DNA from: an uncultured Alphaproteobacteria bacterium
Lineage (GTDB): Bacteria > Pseudomonadota > Alphaproteobacteria > CAAGCB01 > CAG-977
Direction of reading: 5' to 3'
Assembly: GCA_934277945.1 (NCBI GenBank)
Contig: CAKQWA010000003.1
Span: 162,575-226,574 of the forward strand
Length of the DNA: 64,000 bases
The translations under genes and the position numbers were made by a program. Under the pieces are notes generated by a model that saw only the letters and a program-made list of their open reading frames with translations, was not told where the DNA came from and did no database searches. This document shows, in pieces, positions 1 through 9,245 of this stretch (position 1 is its first letter; every line of letters begins with the position of its first letter).

Positions 1-678
1 ACGTTTTTGTCAAAGCTTCAAATCTGGCGCAGTCGGGCGGTCAAGGGCGCGACAAGGGAATGTTCGTTTGAATGGCAGGACTTGCGCGAAACGCCGTCCG
101 TCGTGTTTATCAAGTTCCCGCAGCAAGACGCGCAGTCTTTGGGCGTGCTGACGGCTTTGTTCTTTGAAACGTTCTTCGGCTGGGCTTTGGACGTTCCGAA
201 AAAGCCTGACGAGTGTCCGATCGCGATTCTTGCCGACGAGTTCGCCAGTCTGCCCAAGATCAACCTGATGACGGACTTTCTGTCCAAAGGCGCGGGCATG
301 GGTGCGGTCGTGTGGCTGATTGTGCAGGATTTCGCGCAGATTAAAGCGACTTACGGCGATAAGGCGTTTGAAACCATCAAAACGAACTGCTCGTATCTGT
401 TGGTCTATGCGCAGAACAATTACGCCACGCAAAAGGAATTGGCGGAAATGGTCGGCAAGGCGACGCGCAAGCGCAAAAGCGTCAACAAATCGGGCAAAGG
501 CGGCGTGTCCGTATCGGAAAACGACGAAGGACTGGACTTGATTCCCGTTGCCGACTGGGGCGCGATTCCGTTCGGGCGGCACGTTCTGTTGTGTCAGAAC
601 TTCCTGACCCGCCCCGTTTGGTGCAAAACGCCCCTGTACTTTAAGGAAAAACGATTTACGGAGATGCTCCATGGCTGA
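1..678 (+). CDS. VirD4/TraG-type type IV coupling protein, 3' part
   Basis: This is the C-terminal part of a type IV coupling protein; the reading frame is open to the left edge, so the N-terminus and Walker A motif are missing. Such ATPases sit at the inner membrane and hand the relaxase-DNA complex to the type IV secretion channel. The visible part has a Walker B-like stretch AILADEFASL (Asp codon at 235) followed by KINLMTDFLSKGAGMGAVVW and the VQDFAQIKATYG segment typical of the motor domain. It ends in a polar tail and overlaps the next gene by 8 bp, as in a transfer operon. Confidence 0.88.
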   Translation, partial: TFLSKLQIWRSRAVKGATRECSFEWQDLRETPSVVFIKFPQQDAQSLGVLTALFFETFFGWALDVPKKPDECPIAILADEFASLPKINLMTDFLSKGAGMGAVVWLIVQDFAQIKATYGDKAFETIKTNCSYLLVYAQNNYATQKELAEMVGKATRKRKSVNKSGKGGVSVSENDEGLDLIPVADWGAIPFGRHVLLCQNFLTRPVWCKTPLYFKEKRFTEMLHG

Positions 679-1593
679 TCTTTCCTGCTATTCCTGCGCC
701 ATATTCGACGCGTTCAACCAAAAAACGCTTTCTTTCTCTCAGGCGTTCTTTGACGCCGTAACACCCGAATTGAAGTCGCTTCTGGCCTATCTGTTTTTGC
801 TTTGGATCATTTACCGGCTTTGTGAATCTCTGATCGGCAGGGAACCGAACATTCAAGGCTTGATAAAAGAGTTCATCGACCTTTCGATTGCGACGGCGTT
901 GTTGCAGAGCTTTCAGTATTGGAGCGGCATCTGCTTCTGGATTTACAATTTTGGAATGGAGTTGGGCATCAGAATCCTGCAAATTACGTCCGAGGGGCAA
1001 GCCGTTTTGAAATCGTCCTCCGGCACGGAGGCCTTGTTGACTTATGTCGAATCCGCTTTTACGCCCGTTCTGGACAAGATCGGCGTGATGATGAGCGACA
1101 TCTCTTGGACAAGCTTGAAGCTGGCAATCGCCGTCGTTCCCGTCGCCGTCATTTACTTTCTGCTGTTGTGGCGGATATTCGCCAGCCTGTTCAACGTGTT
1201 CGTGCAGTTGTTCGCCGTCGCTTTGCTTGCGCCCGTTCTGAGCGCGTTCTACGCCCTGCCGCCCGTCAAATCCGCCATGTTCGCGGCGCTGCGTCTGCTG
1301 CTGATGAACGCGGCGCAGATTGTGCTCACCTGCGGCACGATCGGCATCGTTTTAGCGTATCTGAACAGCCTTTCCCTGTTTCAAAAAACGTCGCCGTCGA
1401 GGTCGGCACCGTCGGCTATATGCAGATGCTCTTCACCGGCGCGCTCCTCTGGGGCGCCTACGCCACTATCATCAACACTCCCGCCCTGATATTCAATATC
1501 GGAAACTCAACCGCGTCCAATACCGTTTTGAACTTTGTCGGAACGCTTCCAAGCCGAACGCTGTCTATGGCAAAAGCGGTCGTAGCGAAATAG
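671..1593 (+). pseudogene. TrbL/VirB6-like conjugal transfer membrane protein, frameshifted
   Basis: The first frame (671-1489) encodes a strongly hydrophobic protein with several membrane spans, as expected for the polytopic inner-membrane channel component TrbL/VirB6. After about residue 238, at a run of six A (1383-1388), the frame degrades into a Ser/Pro/Arg-rich tail. The -1 frame instead continues sensibly (KNVAVEVGTVGYMQMLFTGA and on) to a stop at 1593 and restores the expected length of about 307 residues. The gene is either broken, carries a sequencing indel, or is read by -1 slippage on the A run. It follows the coupling-protein gene with an 8 bp overlap. The exact subfamily is uncertain. 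Confidence 0.7.
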
Positions 1594-1615
1594 TTTTTAA
1601 GCAAAGGAAAAAGAG

Positions 1616-2227
1616 ATGACTGTATACGGCTATTTGCGGGTATCAACCGACAAACAGGATTGCGAAAACCAAAAGATCGGCGTGGAGGAGTTGGCAAAAA
1701 AGCAAGGCGTTCCAATTGAAAGCTGGATTATCGACGACGGCGTGTCGGGGATAAAAGAACCCGAAAAGCGCAAACTCGGCAAGCTGTTGAAACGGATAAA
1801 ATCGGGCGACGTGATCATCTGCTCGGAATTGTCGCGGCTGGGGCGGCGGCTGTTTATGGTCATTTCCATTTTGGAACATTGTATGAAAATCGGCGCGAAA
1901 GTGCTGACCGTCAAAGACGGCTACGAACTGGGCGACAACGTGCAGAGCAAGATTCTTGCGTTCGCTTTCGGGCTGGTCGCCGAATTGGAACGGGAAATGA
2001 TCAGCAAACGCACCAAAGAAGCTCTCGCCCGCCGCAAAATGAACGGCAAAACGCTCGGCAGACCTTGCGGAAGCCGAAACAAACGTCACGCGCTGGACGG
2101 CAAAGAGGATTTGCTAGACAGGCTGTTGCGCCAAAAAATGCCGAAACAGGAAATCGCCAAAAAATTGAATGTCTGCTACGGAACACTATATAAATTTTTG
2201 AAGAAAAATCAAAACCTTAACATCTAA
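1616..2227 (+). CDS. Serine recombinase, resolvase/invertase type
   Basis: A 203-residue small serine recombinase. The N-terminal catalytic domain begins VYGYLRVSTDKQD with the nucleophile Ser10, followed by ELSRLGRRLF and the long ELEREMISKRTKEAL helix. A C-terminal helix-turn-helix (EIAKKLNVCYGTLYKFLKK) binds the crossover site. Its size fits DNA invertases and resolvases, not the large serine integrases. AAAGGA lies 12 bp before the ATG. It is followed within 105 bp by the type III R-M operon, and the gap holds inverted AACCTT/AAGGTT elements, so it could act on sites near that promoter. Resolution of element dimers is the alternative role. Confidence 0.88.
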   Translation: MTVYGYLRVSTDKQDCENQKIGVEELAKKQGVPIESWIIDDGVSGIKEPEKRKLGKLLKRIKSGDVIICSELSRLGRRLFMVISILEHCMKIGAKVLTVKDGYELGDNVQSKILAFAFGLVAELEREMISKRTKEALARRKMNGKTLGRPCGSRNKRHALDGKEDLLDRLLRQKMPKQEIAKKLNVCYGTLYKFLKKNQNLNI

Positions 2228-2310
2228 GGTTCCATACATTTTAACATACTCTTTCTTACCAAACCTTTCAATCTCCAAAGCGCCGCAATCTTAAAAAAAA
2301 TGGAAGGTTT
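2213..2310. repeat. Two inverted AACCTT/AAGGTT dyads before the R-M operon
   Basis: AACCTTA at 2213-2219 faces TAAGGTT at 2225-2231, overlapping the end of the recombinase gene. A second dyad, AAACCTTTCA at 2261-2270 and TGGAAGGTTT at 2301-2310, matches at 9 of 10 positions. All four arms share AACCTT or its complement. They could be an operator, recombinase binding sites, or a weak terminator. No function is shown by sequence alone. Confidence 0.45.
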
Positions 2311-2332
2311 AATGCGCATAAAGCGGTAAAAA

Positions 2333-5300
2333 GTGGATATTAAAGTTTTCGACAACGTTTCTTCCATTCTGAAAAAAGATTTGGAAGTCGAAATCAGGAA
2401 GGATTCGCGTCTTTCCGTCGCCGCCGCGTATTTTTCAATCTATGCTTTTGAAGCGTTAAAAAAACAGCTCGAACAGGTTAAAGAGTTTAGGTTTATCTTT
2501 ACCTCGCCGACATTTATCGCGGAAAAAACGGCAAAGGAGAAACGCGAGTTTTACATTCCGCGCTTAAACCGTGAAAAGAGCATTTACGGCACGGAGTTTG
2601 AAATAAAACTGCGCAACGAACTGACGCAAAAAGCCATCGCCAAAGAGTGCGCGGATTGGATAAGAAAATGCGCCCGTTTTAAGTCGAACAGGACGGGGCA
2701 AAACATTCCGGGGCTGATTGACATAGAACAGCCCGACGCGTCAAACACGGCGTATTATCCGGTCAACGGCTTTTCGACGGTCGATTTGGGATGCGAAAAA
2801 GGCAACGACTGCTTTTCCATCATCAACCGCTTTGACGCGCCGTTCAGCCAAGGCTATCTGCAATGTTTCAACCAAATTTGGAACGATGCCGAACGTTTGC
2901 AGGACGTTACCGACGAAATCGTTGAAAACATCGTCAGCGTTTATAACGAAAACAGTCCCGAATTTGTTTATTTTTTCACGCTGTACAACATCTTCAACGA
3001 ATTTTTGGAAGATCTGAACGAAGACGTTCTGCCGAACGAAGCCACCGGATTTAAAAACAGCGTCATTTGGAACAAACTGTTTAATTTTCAAAAGGACGCC
3101 GCGCTTGCCATCATCAACAAACTGGAAAAATACAACGGCTGCATACTGGCGGATTCCGTCGGTTTGGGGAAAACGTTCACCGCTCTTTCCGTTATCAAAT
3201 ACTATGAAAACAGAAACAAGGACGTTTTAGTTCTTTGCCCGAAAAAGTTGAGCGACAACTGGCAGATTTACAAGGAAAATTATTACAACAACCCGCTGGT
3301 CGCCGACAAACTGCGCTACAAAGTCCTGTACCATACCGATTTGTCGCGGACGCGCGGGGAATCGAACGGCATAAAACTCGACCGTCTGAATTGGGGAAAC
3401 TTCGATCTGGTCGTTATTGACGAATCCCACAACTTCCGAAACGGCGGGCAAACGTATTTAACCGACGCGGGCGAATTAAAAAACAACCGTTTCAACATTC
3501 TGTTGGAAAAAGTCATTCGGCAGGGCGTGAAAACAAAAGTGTTGATGCTGTCGGCGACGCCCGTCAACAACCAGTTTATCGATTTGAAAAATCAGCTGTC
3601 TTTGGCTTACGAAGGCAATGCCGCTTTGATTAACGACAAACTCGGCGAAAACAAAAGCGTCGATTTGATATTCAGTCAGGCGCAAAAGGCGTTCAACCGC
3701 TGGAACGCTCTGCCGCCGCAGGAGCGGACGACGCAGCATTTGTTAGGTATGCTGAGTTTTGATTTCTTCGACTTGCTGGACAGCGTCACGATCGCCAGAT
3801 CGCGCAAGCATATTGAAAAATATTACGACACGACGGGCATCGGAAAATTCCCCGACCGCTTGAAGCCGATAAACTTCCGCCCGCAGTTAAGCTTGAAGGA
3901 AGACACCGTTTCGTATGCGGAGATTTTCAACGATTTACTGAAATTGTCGCTGTGCGTCTATACGCCGTCGGAATACATTTTCGCCAGCAAAATCGACAAA
4001 TACGAAAGACTGTACGGGCGCAACGTCAGCAAGGGCGTTTTCTTTCGCCAAAAAGACCGCGAACGCGGCATGTGCCGCCTGATCAGCACGAATTTGATGA
4101 AGCGCATGGAAAGTTCCGTTTATTCGTTCAATCAAACGGTTTCGCGCATTTTGGGAAAAATCGAAAAGGTCATTGATGTCATTGACAAATACGCGTTGAA
4201 ACAAACAAGCGGCGCCATAATTGACCAATCCGTCGATGAAATCGACGGCGCCGAACTGTCGGACGACGATGACGCAGATTTGTTTATCGGCGACAAAGTC
4301 CGCATCGCCTTGGCGGATATGGATTATCTGACGTGGAAACGGGATTTGAAAGCGGACGCGGTCATTTTGCGTCATCTGCTGACGGAAACGGGCGGCATCG
4401 GCGCGGCTGACGATTACAAACTGCAAACGCTGTTGAAAGTCATCGGGGACAAGATTGAACACCCGATAAACGCGAACAACAAAAAAATTCTGATTTTCAC
4501 GGCGTTTTCCGACACGGCGGAGTATTTGTACGAACACGTCGCCCCGTATGTCAAAGACCGTTTCGGTCTGGAAAGCGCGATCATCAGCGGGTCAATCGAC
4601 GGGAAAAGCACCGTCAGGGATTTGCCGCACGACATGAACACGGTTTTGACGTGCTTTTCGCCGATATCGAAAGAACGGCATTTGTTTCCCGACGCGGCGA
4701 AGCTGAAAGACATTGACGTTTTAATCGCGACCGACTGCATATCCGAAGGGCAGAACTTGCAGGATTGCGACTATATGATTAACTACGACATTCATTGGAA
4801 TCCGGTTCGCATCATCCAGCGATTTGGGCGTATCGACCGTATCGGCAGCTTGAACGCGAAAATCCAGCTGGTGAATTTCTGGGCGCATATCGATCTGGAC
4901 GAATACATCAAGCTGAAAGCCCGCGTTGAAAACCGCATGAAAATCGTGTCGATTGCGGCGGACGGCGGAAACGTCATCAATCCGGAAGACGACCCCGATT
5001 TGCAGTATCGCAAAAAGCAGTTGGAAAAACTGCATACGGAAGTCGTCGATTTGGAAGACATGGGAACAGGCGTTTCCATTTTGGATTTGGGATTGAACGA
5101 GTTTCGGTTAGATTTGCTGGAATACATCAAGCAAAATCCCGACATTGAAAAAAATCCGACGGGCATGAACGCCGTCGTCCGTTCGTCGCCCGATATGCCG
5201 GCTGGCGTGATTTTCATTTTGAAAAACATCGACCGCGCCGCGAACATTAACGACATGAACCGTCTGCATCCGTTTTACATGGTGTATTTGCAAAAAGACG

Positions 5301-5608
5301 GCGGCATCGTTTGCAATCACCTGCAACCGAAGGAATTGCTGGATAAACTGCGTCTGGCGTGCAAGGGTAAAAGCGAACCCGACAAGGACGTTTGCGCGGC
5401 GTTCAACCGTTTGACGCGCGACGGGCGGGATATGAAACTGTACTCCAAACTGCTGGGCGACGCCATTTCGTCCATTATATCGGTCAAGGACGAGAACGAA
5501 ATCGACAGCCTGTTTTCCGCGGGCGGCACGACGGCGCTGGAAAACAAAATATCGGGATTGGACGATTTTGAACTGATTTGTTTTTTGGTTGTGGAGAACG
5601 AATGTTAG
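2333..5608 (+). CDS. PLD-like/SNF2-type helicase of the type III R-M locus
   Basis: A 1091-residue protein starting at GTG. The first ~200 residues look like the phospholipase D-like N-terminal region found on such helicases, though no clear HxK catalytic motif is visible. An SF2/SNF2-type ATPase follows: Walker A GLGKT at 277-281, DESH at 363-366, LSATPVNN, and motif VI QRFGRIDRIG from residue 829. It is a DNA translocase by family. It opens an operon with DUF4391, AlbA_2, mod and res genes, and overlaps the next gene by 7 bp, so it is likely co-expressed with the restriction system. Its exact role there is not known from sequence. Confidence 0.82.
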   Translation: MDIKVFDNVSSILKKDLEVEIRKDSRLSVAAAYFSIYAFEALKKQLEQVKEFRFIFTSPTFIAEKTAKEKREFYIPRLNREKSIYGTEFEIKLRNELTQKAIAKECADWIRKCARFKSNRTGQNIPGLIDIEQPDASNTAYYPVNGFSTVDLGCEKGNDCFSIINRFDAPFSQGYLQCFNQIWNDAERLQDVTDEIVENIVSVYNENSPEFVYFFTLYNIFNEFLEDLNEDVLPNEATGFKNSVIWNKLFNFQKDAALAIINKLEKYNGCILADSVGLGKTFTALSVIKYYENRNKDVLVLCPKKLSDNWQIYKENYYNNPLVADKLRYKVLYHTDLSRTRGESNGIKLDRLNWGNFDLVVIDESHNFRNGGQTYLTDAGELKNNRFNILLEKVIRQGVKTKVLMLSATPVNNQFIDLKNQLSLAYEGNAALINDKLGENKSVDLIFSQAQKAFNRWNALPPQERTTQHLLGMLSFDFFDLLDSVTIARSRKHIEKYYDTTGIGKFPDRLKPINFRPQLSLKEDTVSYAEIFNDLLKLSLCVYTPSEYIFASKIDKYERLYGRNVSKGVFFRQKDRERGMCRLISTNLMKRMESSVYSFNQTVSRILGKIEKVIDVIDKYALKQTSGAIIDQSVDEIDGAELSDDDDADLFIGDKVRIALADMDYLTWKRDLKADAVILRHLLTETGGIGAADDYKLQTLLKVIGDKIEHPINANNKKILIFTAFSDTAEYLYEHVAPYVKDRFGLESAIISGSIDGKSTVRDLPHDMNTVLTCFSPISKERHLFPDAAKLKDIDVLIATDCISEGQNLQDCDYMINYDIHWNPVRIIQRFGRIDRIGSLNAKIQLVNFWAHIDLDEYIKLKARVENRMKIVSIAADGGNVINPEDDPDLQYRKKQLEKLHTEVVDLEDMGTGVSILDLGLNEFRLDLLEYIKQNPDIEKNPTGMNAVVRSSPDMPAGVIFILKNIDRAANINDMNRLHPFYMVYLQKDGGIVCNHLQPKELLDKLRLACKGKSEPDKDVCAAFNRLTRDGRDMKLYSKLLGDAISSIISVKDENEIDSLFSAGGTTALENKISGLDDFELICFLVVENEC

Positions 5609-6246
5609 GACTGCCGCAATCAACCGAAGTCAACAAATTCGTCGCGAAGCAAAAATTTTTCGATCGGGCGGATTTGTCCCCCGCCGTCAGACAGGCGTTC
5701 ACGGACGACATTGAAAAAATCGTTTGGGCGAACAAAATCGCGCCGAAAACAATGAACGTATCCGCGGGCGGCGATATTGAGGAACTGGAAATTTTCCACA
5801 TCCGTTTAAAAAGGCGGGATTTTAATCCGAAGATATTGGAAGCGATCGACAAAACCATTCCGTACACGATCGTCTATGTCATGGAATACGGCGGCTTGCG
5901 TCAAGTTTGGGCGGCGTACAAGGAAAAATCCGCCAACAACAAAACGGCGGTCGTCCGATACTTTCACGGCGGTTGGACGGAAGATCCCGTTCTTCCGATA
6001 ACGGGCGGCAGAACGGACGCGATATACGCGGGAATTTTGGAATCGCTGTCCGCGACGCTGTCGAAAACCGAAGAAACGGATTTGAAAACCCGTGTCGTCA
6101 AATCGGTGAAAATCGACGATTTGCAGCGGCAGATTGATGTTTTAACCAAGAAAATGGCTGCGGAAAAGCAGTTCAATCGTCAATGCGAAATAAATCGCCG
6201 CATCAAAGAACTTCAAGGACAGTTAGAGGAACAGACAAATGGATAG
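5602..6246 (+). CDS. DUF4391 domain protein
   Basis: A 214-residue protein beginning LGLPQSTEVNKFVAKQKFF and containing FHIRLKRRDFNPKILEAIDK and IPYTIVYVMEYGG, the pattern of the DUF4391 family. It ends in a charged coiled-coil-like helix (about residues 175-210). The ATG at 5602 was chosen because it overlaps the helicase stop by 7 bp, a usual translational coupling; an upstream TTG would extend into the helicase. DUF4391 genes commonly sit between a SNF2 helicase and a type III methyltransferase gene. No biochemical function is known to me. Confidence 0.75.
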   Translation: MLGLPQSTEVNKFVAKQKFFDRADLSPAVRQAFTDDIEKIVWANKIAPKTMNVSAGGDIEELEIFHIRLKRRDFNPKILEAIDKTIPYTIVYVMEYGGLRQVWAAYKEKSANNKTAVVRYFHGGWTEDPVLPITGGRTDAIYAGILESLSATLSKTEETDLKTRVVKSVKIDDLQRQIDVLTKKMAAEKQFNRQCEINRRIKELQGQLEEQTNG

Positions 6247-7279
6247 AGAACAGCTTGAAGCTTCTATCAAAAGGATTTTTGAAACAGTTTCCGAAACAGG
6301 ACTTATAAAAAGTCGTGAAGGAAATAGTTTGGAGTTCAAAGAGAGTTTTAGCAAAGGAGGTTTTTCTAAATATGCCAAAACCATGGCTTCTTTTGCCAAT
6401 CACAAAGGAGGCTTTATCATATTTGGCGTGTCTGACAAACCCAGAAAAATAAAGGGATTGCAATCAGACAATTTCGATACCTTTGAACAGGAAAGATTTA
6501 CAGAATCTTTAAATTCGTTTTTTGAACCCGCAATTGAATGGGAATGCGGTTCTCTTGAAGTGCGTGTCCAAGAGAATATGAAGAAAATAGGTTGGATTTA
6601 TACATACGAAGCGGAAAACAAGCCTGTCATTGCACAAAAATCTTGTGAGAGCGAGAAATTTTATAGCGGCGATATTCTTTATCGATATAGAGCCGTAAGC
6701 CAAAAAATTAAATATGCGGAAATGCATTCTATAATCTCGGAATGTGCCAGATTAGCCAGAGAACGGCTATTAAAGCTAATTGAAACCGTTCATAAAAGCG
6801 GCACGGCGAATCTTGGAATAGTAAATTACTCAAACGGTAAATTTTCAACGCCTTATGGCGTAGATGTGGAAATTGACAGAAAGCTTGTAAAACAGGTTTT
6901 AAAGAAAGCTAAATTTATCAAAGAAGGCTGTTTCAGCGAAACAGAAGGAGCGCCTGTTATAAAAGTTACCGGCAATATAGATTTAGCAGAAGAAGTTCCC
7001 GTTCCAGACAGCAATCCGGATGAGACGCATCCTTATATACAAAAAAAATTGGCAGAGATGCTGAATATCTCTGCGCAAGATCTCTATGCGCTTATTTTTT
7101 ACTACAAAATGAAAGAAGCAAGAAAATATCACATAGAGATAACGACGTCAAAACATAACAAAGTTCATAAATTCTCTTCATTTGCTTTTGAGTTTTTAAG
7201 CCAAAAACTCGAAGAATTATCTAAAAACGAAGACGAATTCAACAAAATCAGACAGCAATACAAAAACAGAAATAAGTAA
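6239..7279 (+). CDS. AlbA_2/Schlafen-like ATP-binding domain protein
   Basis: A 346-residue protein. The N-terminal half has the AlbA_2 (divergent AAA-4/Schlafen-like) pattern: REGNSLEFKESF, then YAKTMASFANHKGGFIIFGV. The C-terminal half is helical, charged and unassigned. It overlaps the DUF4391 gene by 8 bp and ends 11 bp before mod, so it is part of the operon. By eye its base composition is clearly more AT-rich and its codon use differs from the helicase, DUF4391 and res genes around it. This suggests that it joined the operon separately, or was replaced. It may be an accessory defence or regulatory part; function unknown. Confidence 0.72.
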   Translation: MDREQLEASIKRIFETVSETGLIKSREGNSLEFKESFSKGGFSKYAKTMASFANHKGGFIIFGVSDKPRKIKGLQSDNFDTFEQERFTESLNSFFEPAIEWECGSLEVRVQENMKKIGWIYTYEAENKPVIAQKSCESEKFYSGDILYRYRAVSQKIKYAEMHSIISECARLARERLLKLIETVHKSGTANLGIVNYSNGKFSTPYGVDVEIDRKLVKQVLKKAKFIKEGCFSETEGAPVIKVTGNIDLAEEVPVPDSNPDETHPYIQKKLAEMLNISAQDLYALIFYYKMKEARKYHIEITTSKHNKVHKFSSFAFEFLSQKLEELSKNEDEFNKIRQQYKNRNK

Positions 7280-7290
7280 TGGAGTGAAAA

Positions 7291-9234
7291 ATGGATAAGC
7301 TGAAAATGGAAACGGAAGATTTGACGTCGGAAAACATCGAAAAGCTGAAAGAGCTGTTCCCGTCCGTTGTTTCGGACGGAAAGATTGATTTTGACAAGCT
7401 GAAACAGGAGCTTTCCGCCGACATTGTTAAAACGGTCGATTCTTATGATTTCACCTGGGTAGGAAAACACGAAGCCGTCCGCAAAGCCAACGAACCCGTC
7501 AACGCCGTTTTGCGCCCGTGTCCCGAAGAAAGCAAAAATTGGGAAAAGACAAAAAACATTTATATCGAAGGCGACAATCTGGACGTTTTAAAAGTTCTGT
7601 ATAAAAGTTACGCCGGACAAATCAAGATGATCTATATCGATCCGCCATACAATACGGGGAAGGATTTCATTTATGACGATAATTTTACTCAAAATATGAA
7701 AGAGTACAATGCCGTTCAACATTTGTCCGATGAACAAGGGCTACGTTTGAAAAAAGTAACGGATACAGATGGGAATTATCACAGCAAGTGGTGCTCTATG
7801 ATGTATCCGCGTTTGAAAATGGCTCGGAAACTACTTTCCGAAGACGGTGTGATTTTCATTTCCATTGACGATCACGAACAAGCCAATTTGAAAAAAATAT
7901 GCGATGAAATTTTTGGAGCTGAAAATTATATTGAAACTTTCAATGTACAAGTTAGGTATGAAAACAAGTCGTTAAACGAAAAAGATGATTTTCAAAAATT
8001 AGTTGAATATATATTCATATATGCATTCAATAAGAAGAACTTTATCCCCAAAAAAACGAGCTCAAAATATGATTTATCAAAATTTTGTTACAAAATCACA
8101 GAAATATCAGAAGGAGAAGAAATTACTCTTGGGAAGAAAAAAGTTAAAATTTTTAAAGATGGACAATATATAATAGAAAAATCAAGTAATTTTGGAACAG
8201 GATACCTAAAAGCGACATGGGCTTCAGGAAGCGTACTAAAAGGAAATACGTCTGGAAAATTTTTTGATACGCAATTATCAATGCGAAAAAATATCGATGG
8301 ATTAGGAGTACTATATAAGGTATATGGAATTGGTGAAGATGGTCTTGGATACAGATATTTTACTGGTCCTAAAAAAGCTGATGCAACGAAAGGTATATTT
8401 TACTCAGGAATTCCTCTTGATAGATTGAAAGAATTAAAAGAAGGAAACGCTATTAAATACAATCCAATAATCAATTTTTACAATTATAGCGCTGATTTCG
8501 GAAATATACGACAAGAAGGTGGAATAGCATTTAACAGTGGTAAAAAACCTGTAAAAATGCTTAAGAAGCTTCTAGAAATTTCCAATTTAGAAAGTGCAGA
8601 TATAGTTCTTGATTTTTTTAGTGGAAGTGCCTCCATGGCGCACGCCGTTATGCAGTTGAACGCGGAAGACGGCGGCAACCGTAAATTCATTATGGTGCAG
8701 GTGCCGGAGCCGTGCGATGAAAAGTCGGAATATAAAAACATCTGCGAAATCGGCAAGGAACGCATTCGCCGCGCGGGCGAAAAAATCGTCGCCGATACGG
8801 GCAGGACGGATTTGGACATCGGGTTCCGCGTGTTCAAACTGGACTCGTCCAATATGAAGGACGTTTATTTCACGCCGGACGAATTAATTCAAAAAGAAGG
8901 CGCTGACATCGAAGACCTTGCCGACAACGTCAAGCCCGACAGAACGCCGGCGGATCTGCTGTTCGGCGTCATGCAATACTGGAATATGACGGAATGCCTC
9001 GGTTTGCCGCACGCGACCAAAGAAATCGACGGACGCACAATTCATATTATTCAAGACGGGCAGTTTCCCGAATTGGTCGCTTGTTTCGACGCCGACGTTC
9101 CCGAAACCGTTATCAAAGAAATGGCGGCTTTGAATCCGTTGCGCGCCGTGTTTCGCGAACGGTGTTTTAAAACGACGCAAGACCGGTTGAACGCCGAACG
9201 TCTGCTGAAAAACGCGGACATTCGTTTGATTTAA
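7291..9234 (+). CDS. mod: Type III restriction-modification DNA methyltransferase (Mod)
   Basis: A 647-residue beta-class adenine methyltransferase of type III systems. The catalytic DPPYNTG motif starts at Asp117 and the AdoMet-binding motif (LDFFSGSASMAHAV) lies at about 440-453, giving the DPPY-first order. The segment between them contains the target recognition domain. That segment (roughly 7900-8630) is markedly AT-rich, while both ends match the neighbouring GC-richer genes, with a sharp change near 8632. This is the mark of an exchanged recognition domain. Mod gives the complex its DNA specificity and protects host DNA. It is 11 bp from the preceding gene and 11 bp from res. Confidence 0.93.
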   Translation: MDKLKMETEDLTSENIEKLKELFPSVVSDGKIDFDKLKQELSADIVKTVDSYDFTWVGKHEAVRKANEPVNAVLRPCPEESKNWEKTKNIYIEGDNLDVLKVLYKSYAGQIKMIYIDPPYNTGKDFIYDDNFTQNMKEYNAVQHLSDEQGLRLKKVTDTDGNYHSKWCSMMYPRLKMARKLLSEDGVIFISIDDHEQANLKKICDEIFGAENYIETFNVQVRYENKSLNEKDDFQKLVEYIFIYAFNKKNFIPKKTSSKYDLSKFCYKITEISEGEEITLGKKKVKIFKDGQYIIEKSSNFGTGYLKATWASGSVLKGNTSGKFFDTQLSMRKNIDGLGVLYKVYGIGEDGLGYRYFTGPKKADATKGIFYSGIPLDRLKELKEGNAIKYNPIINFYNYSADFGNIRQEGGIAFNSGKKPVKMLKKLLEISNLESADIVLDFFSGSASMAHAVMQLNAEDGGNRKFIMVQVPEPCDEKSEYKNICEIGKERIRRAGEKIVADTGRTDLDIGFRVFKLDSSNMKDVYFTPDELIQKEGADIEDLADNVKPDRTPADLLFGVMQYWNMTECLGLPHATKEIDGRTIHIIQDGQFPELVACFDADVPETVIKEMAALNPLRAVFRERCFKTTQDRLNAERLLKNADIRLI

Positions 9235-9245
9235 GGGGGCGTGTC

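Noticed and set aside
1616..2227. The serine recombinase as the element's integrase
   Set aside because: At 203 residues it has the size and layout of invertases/resolvases, not of large serine integrases.
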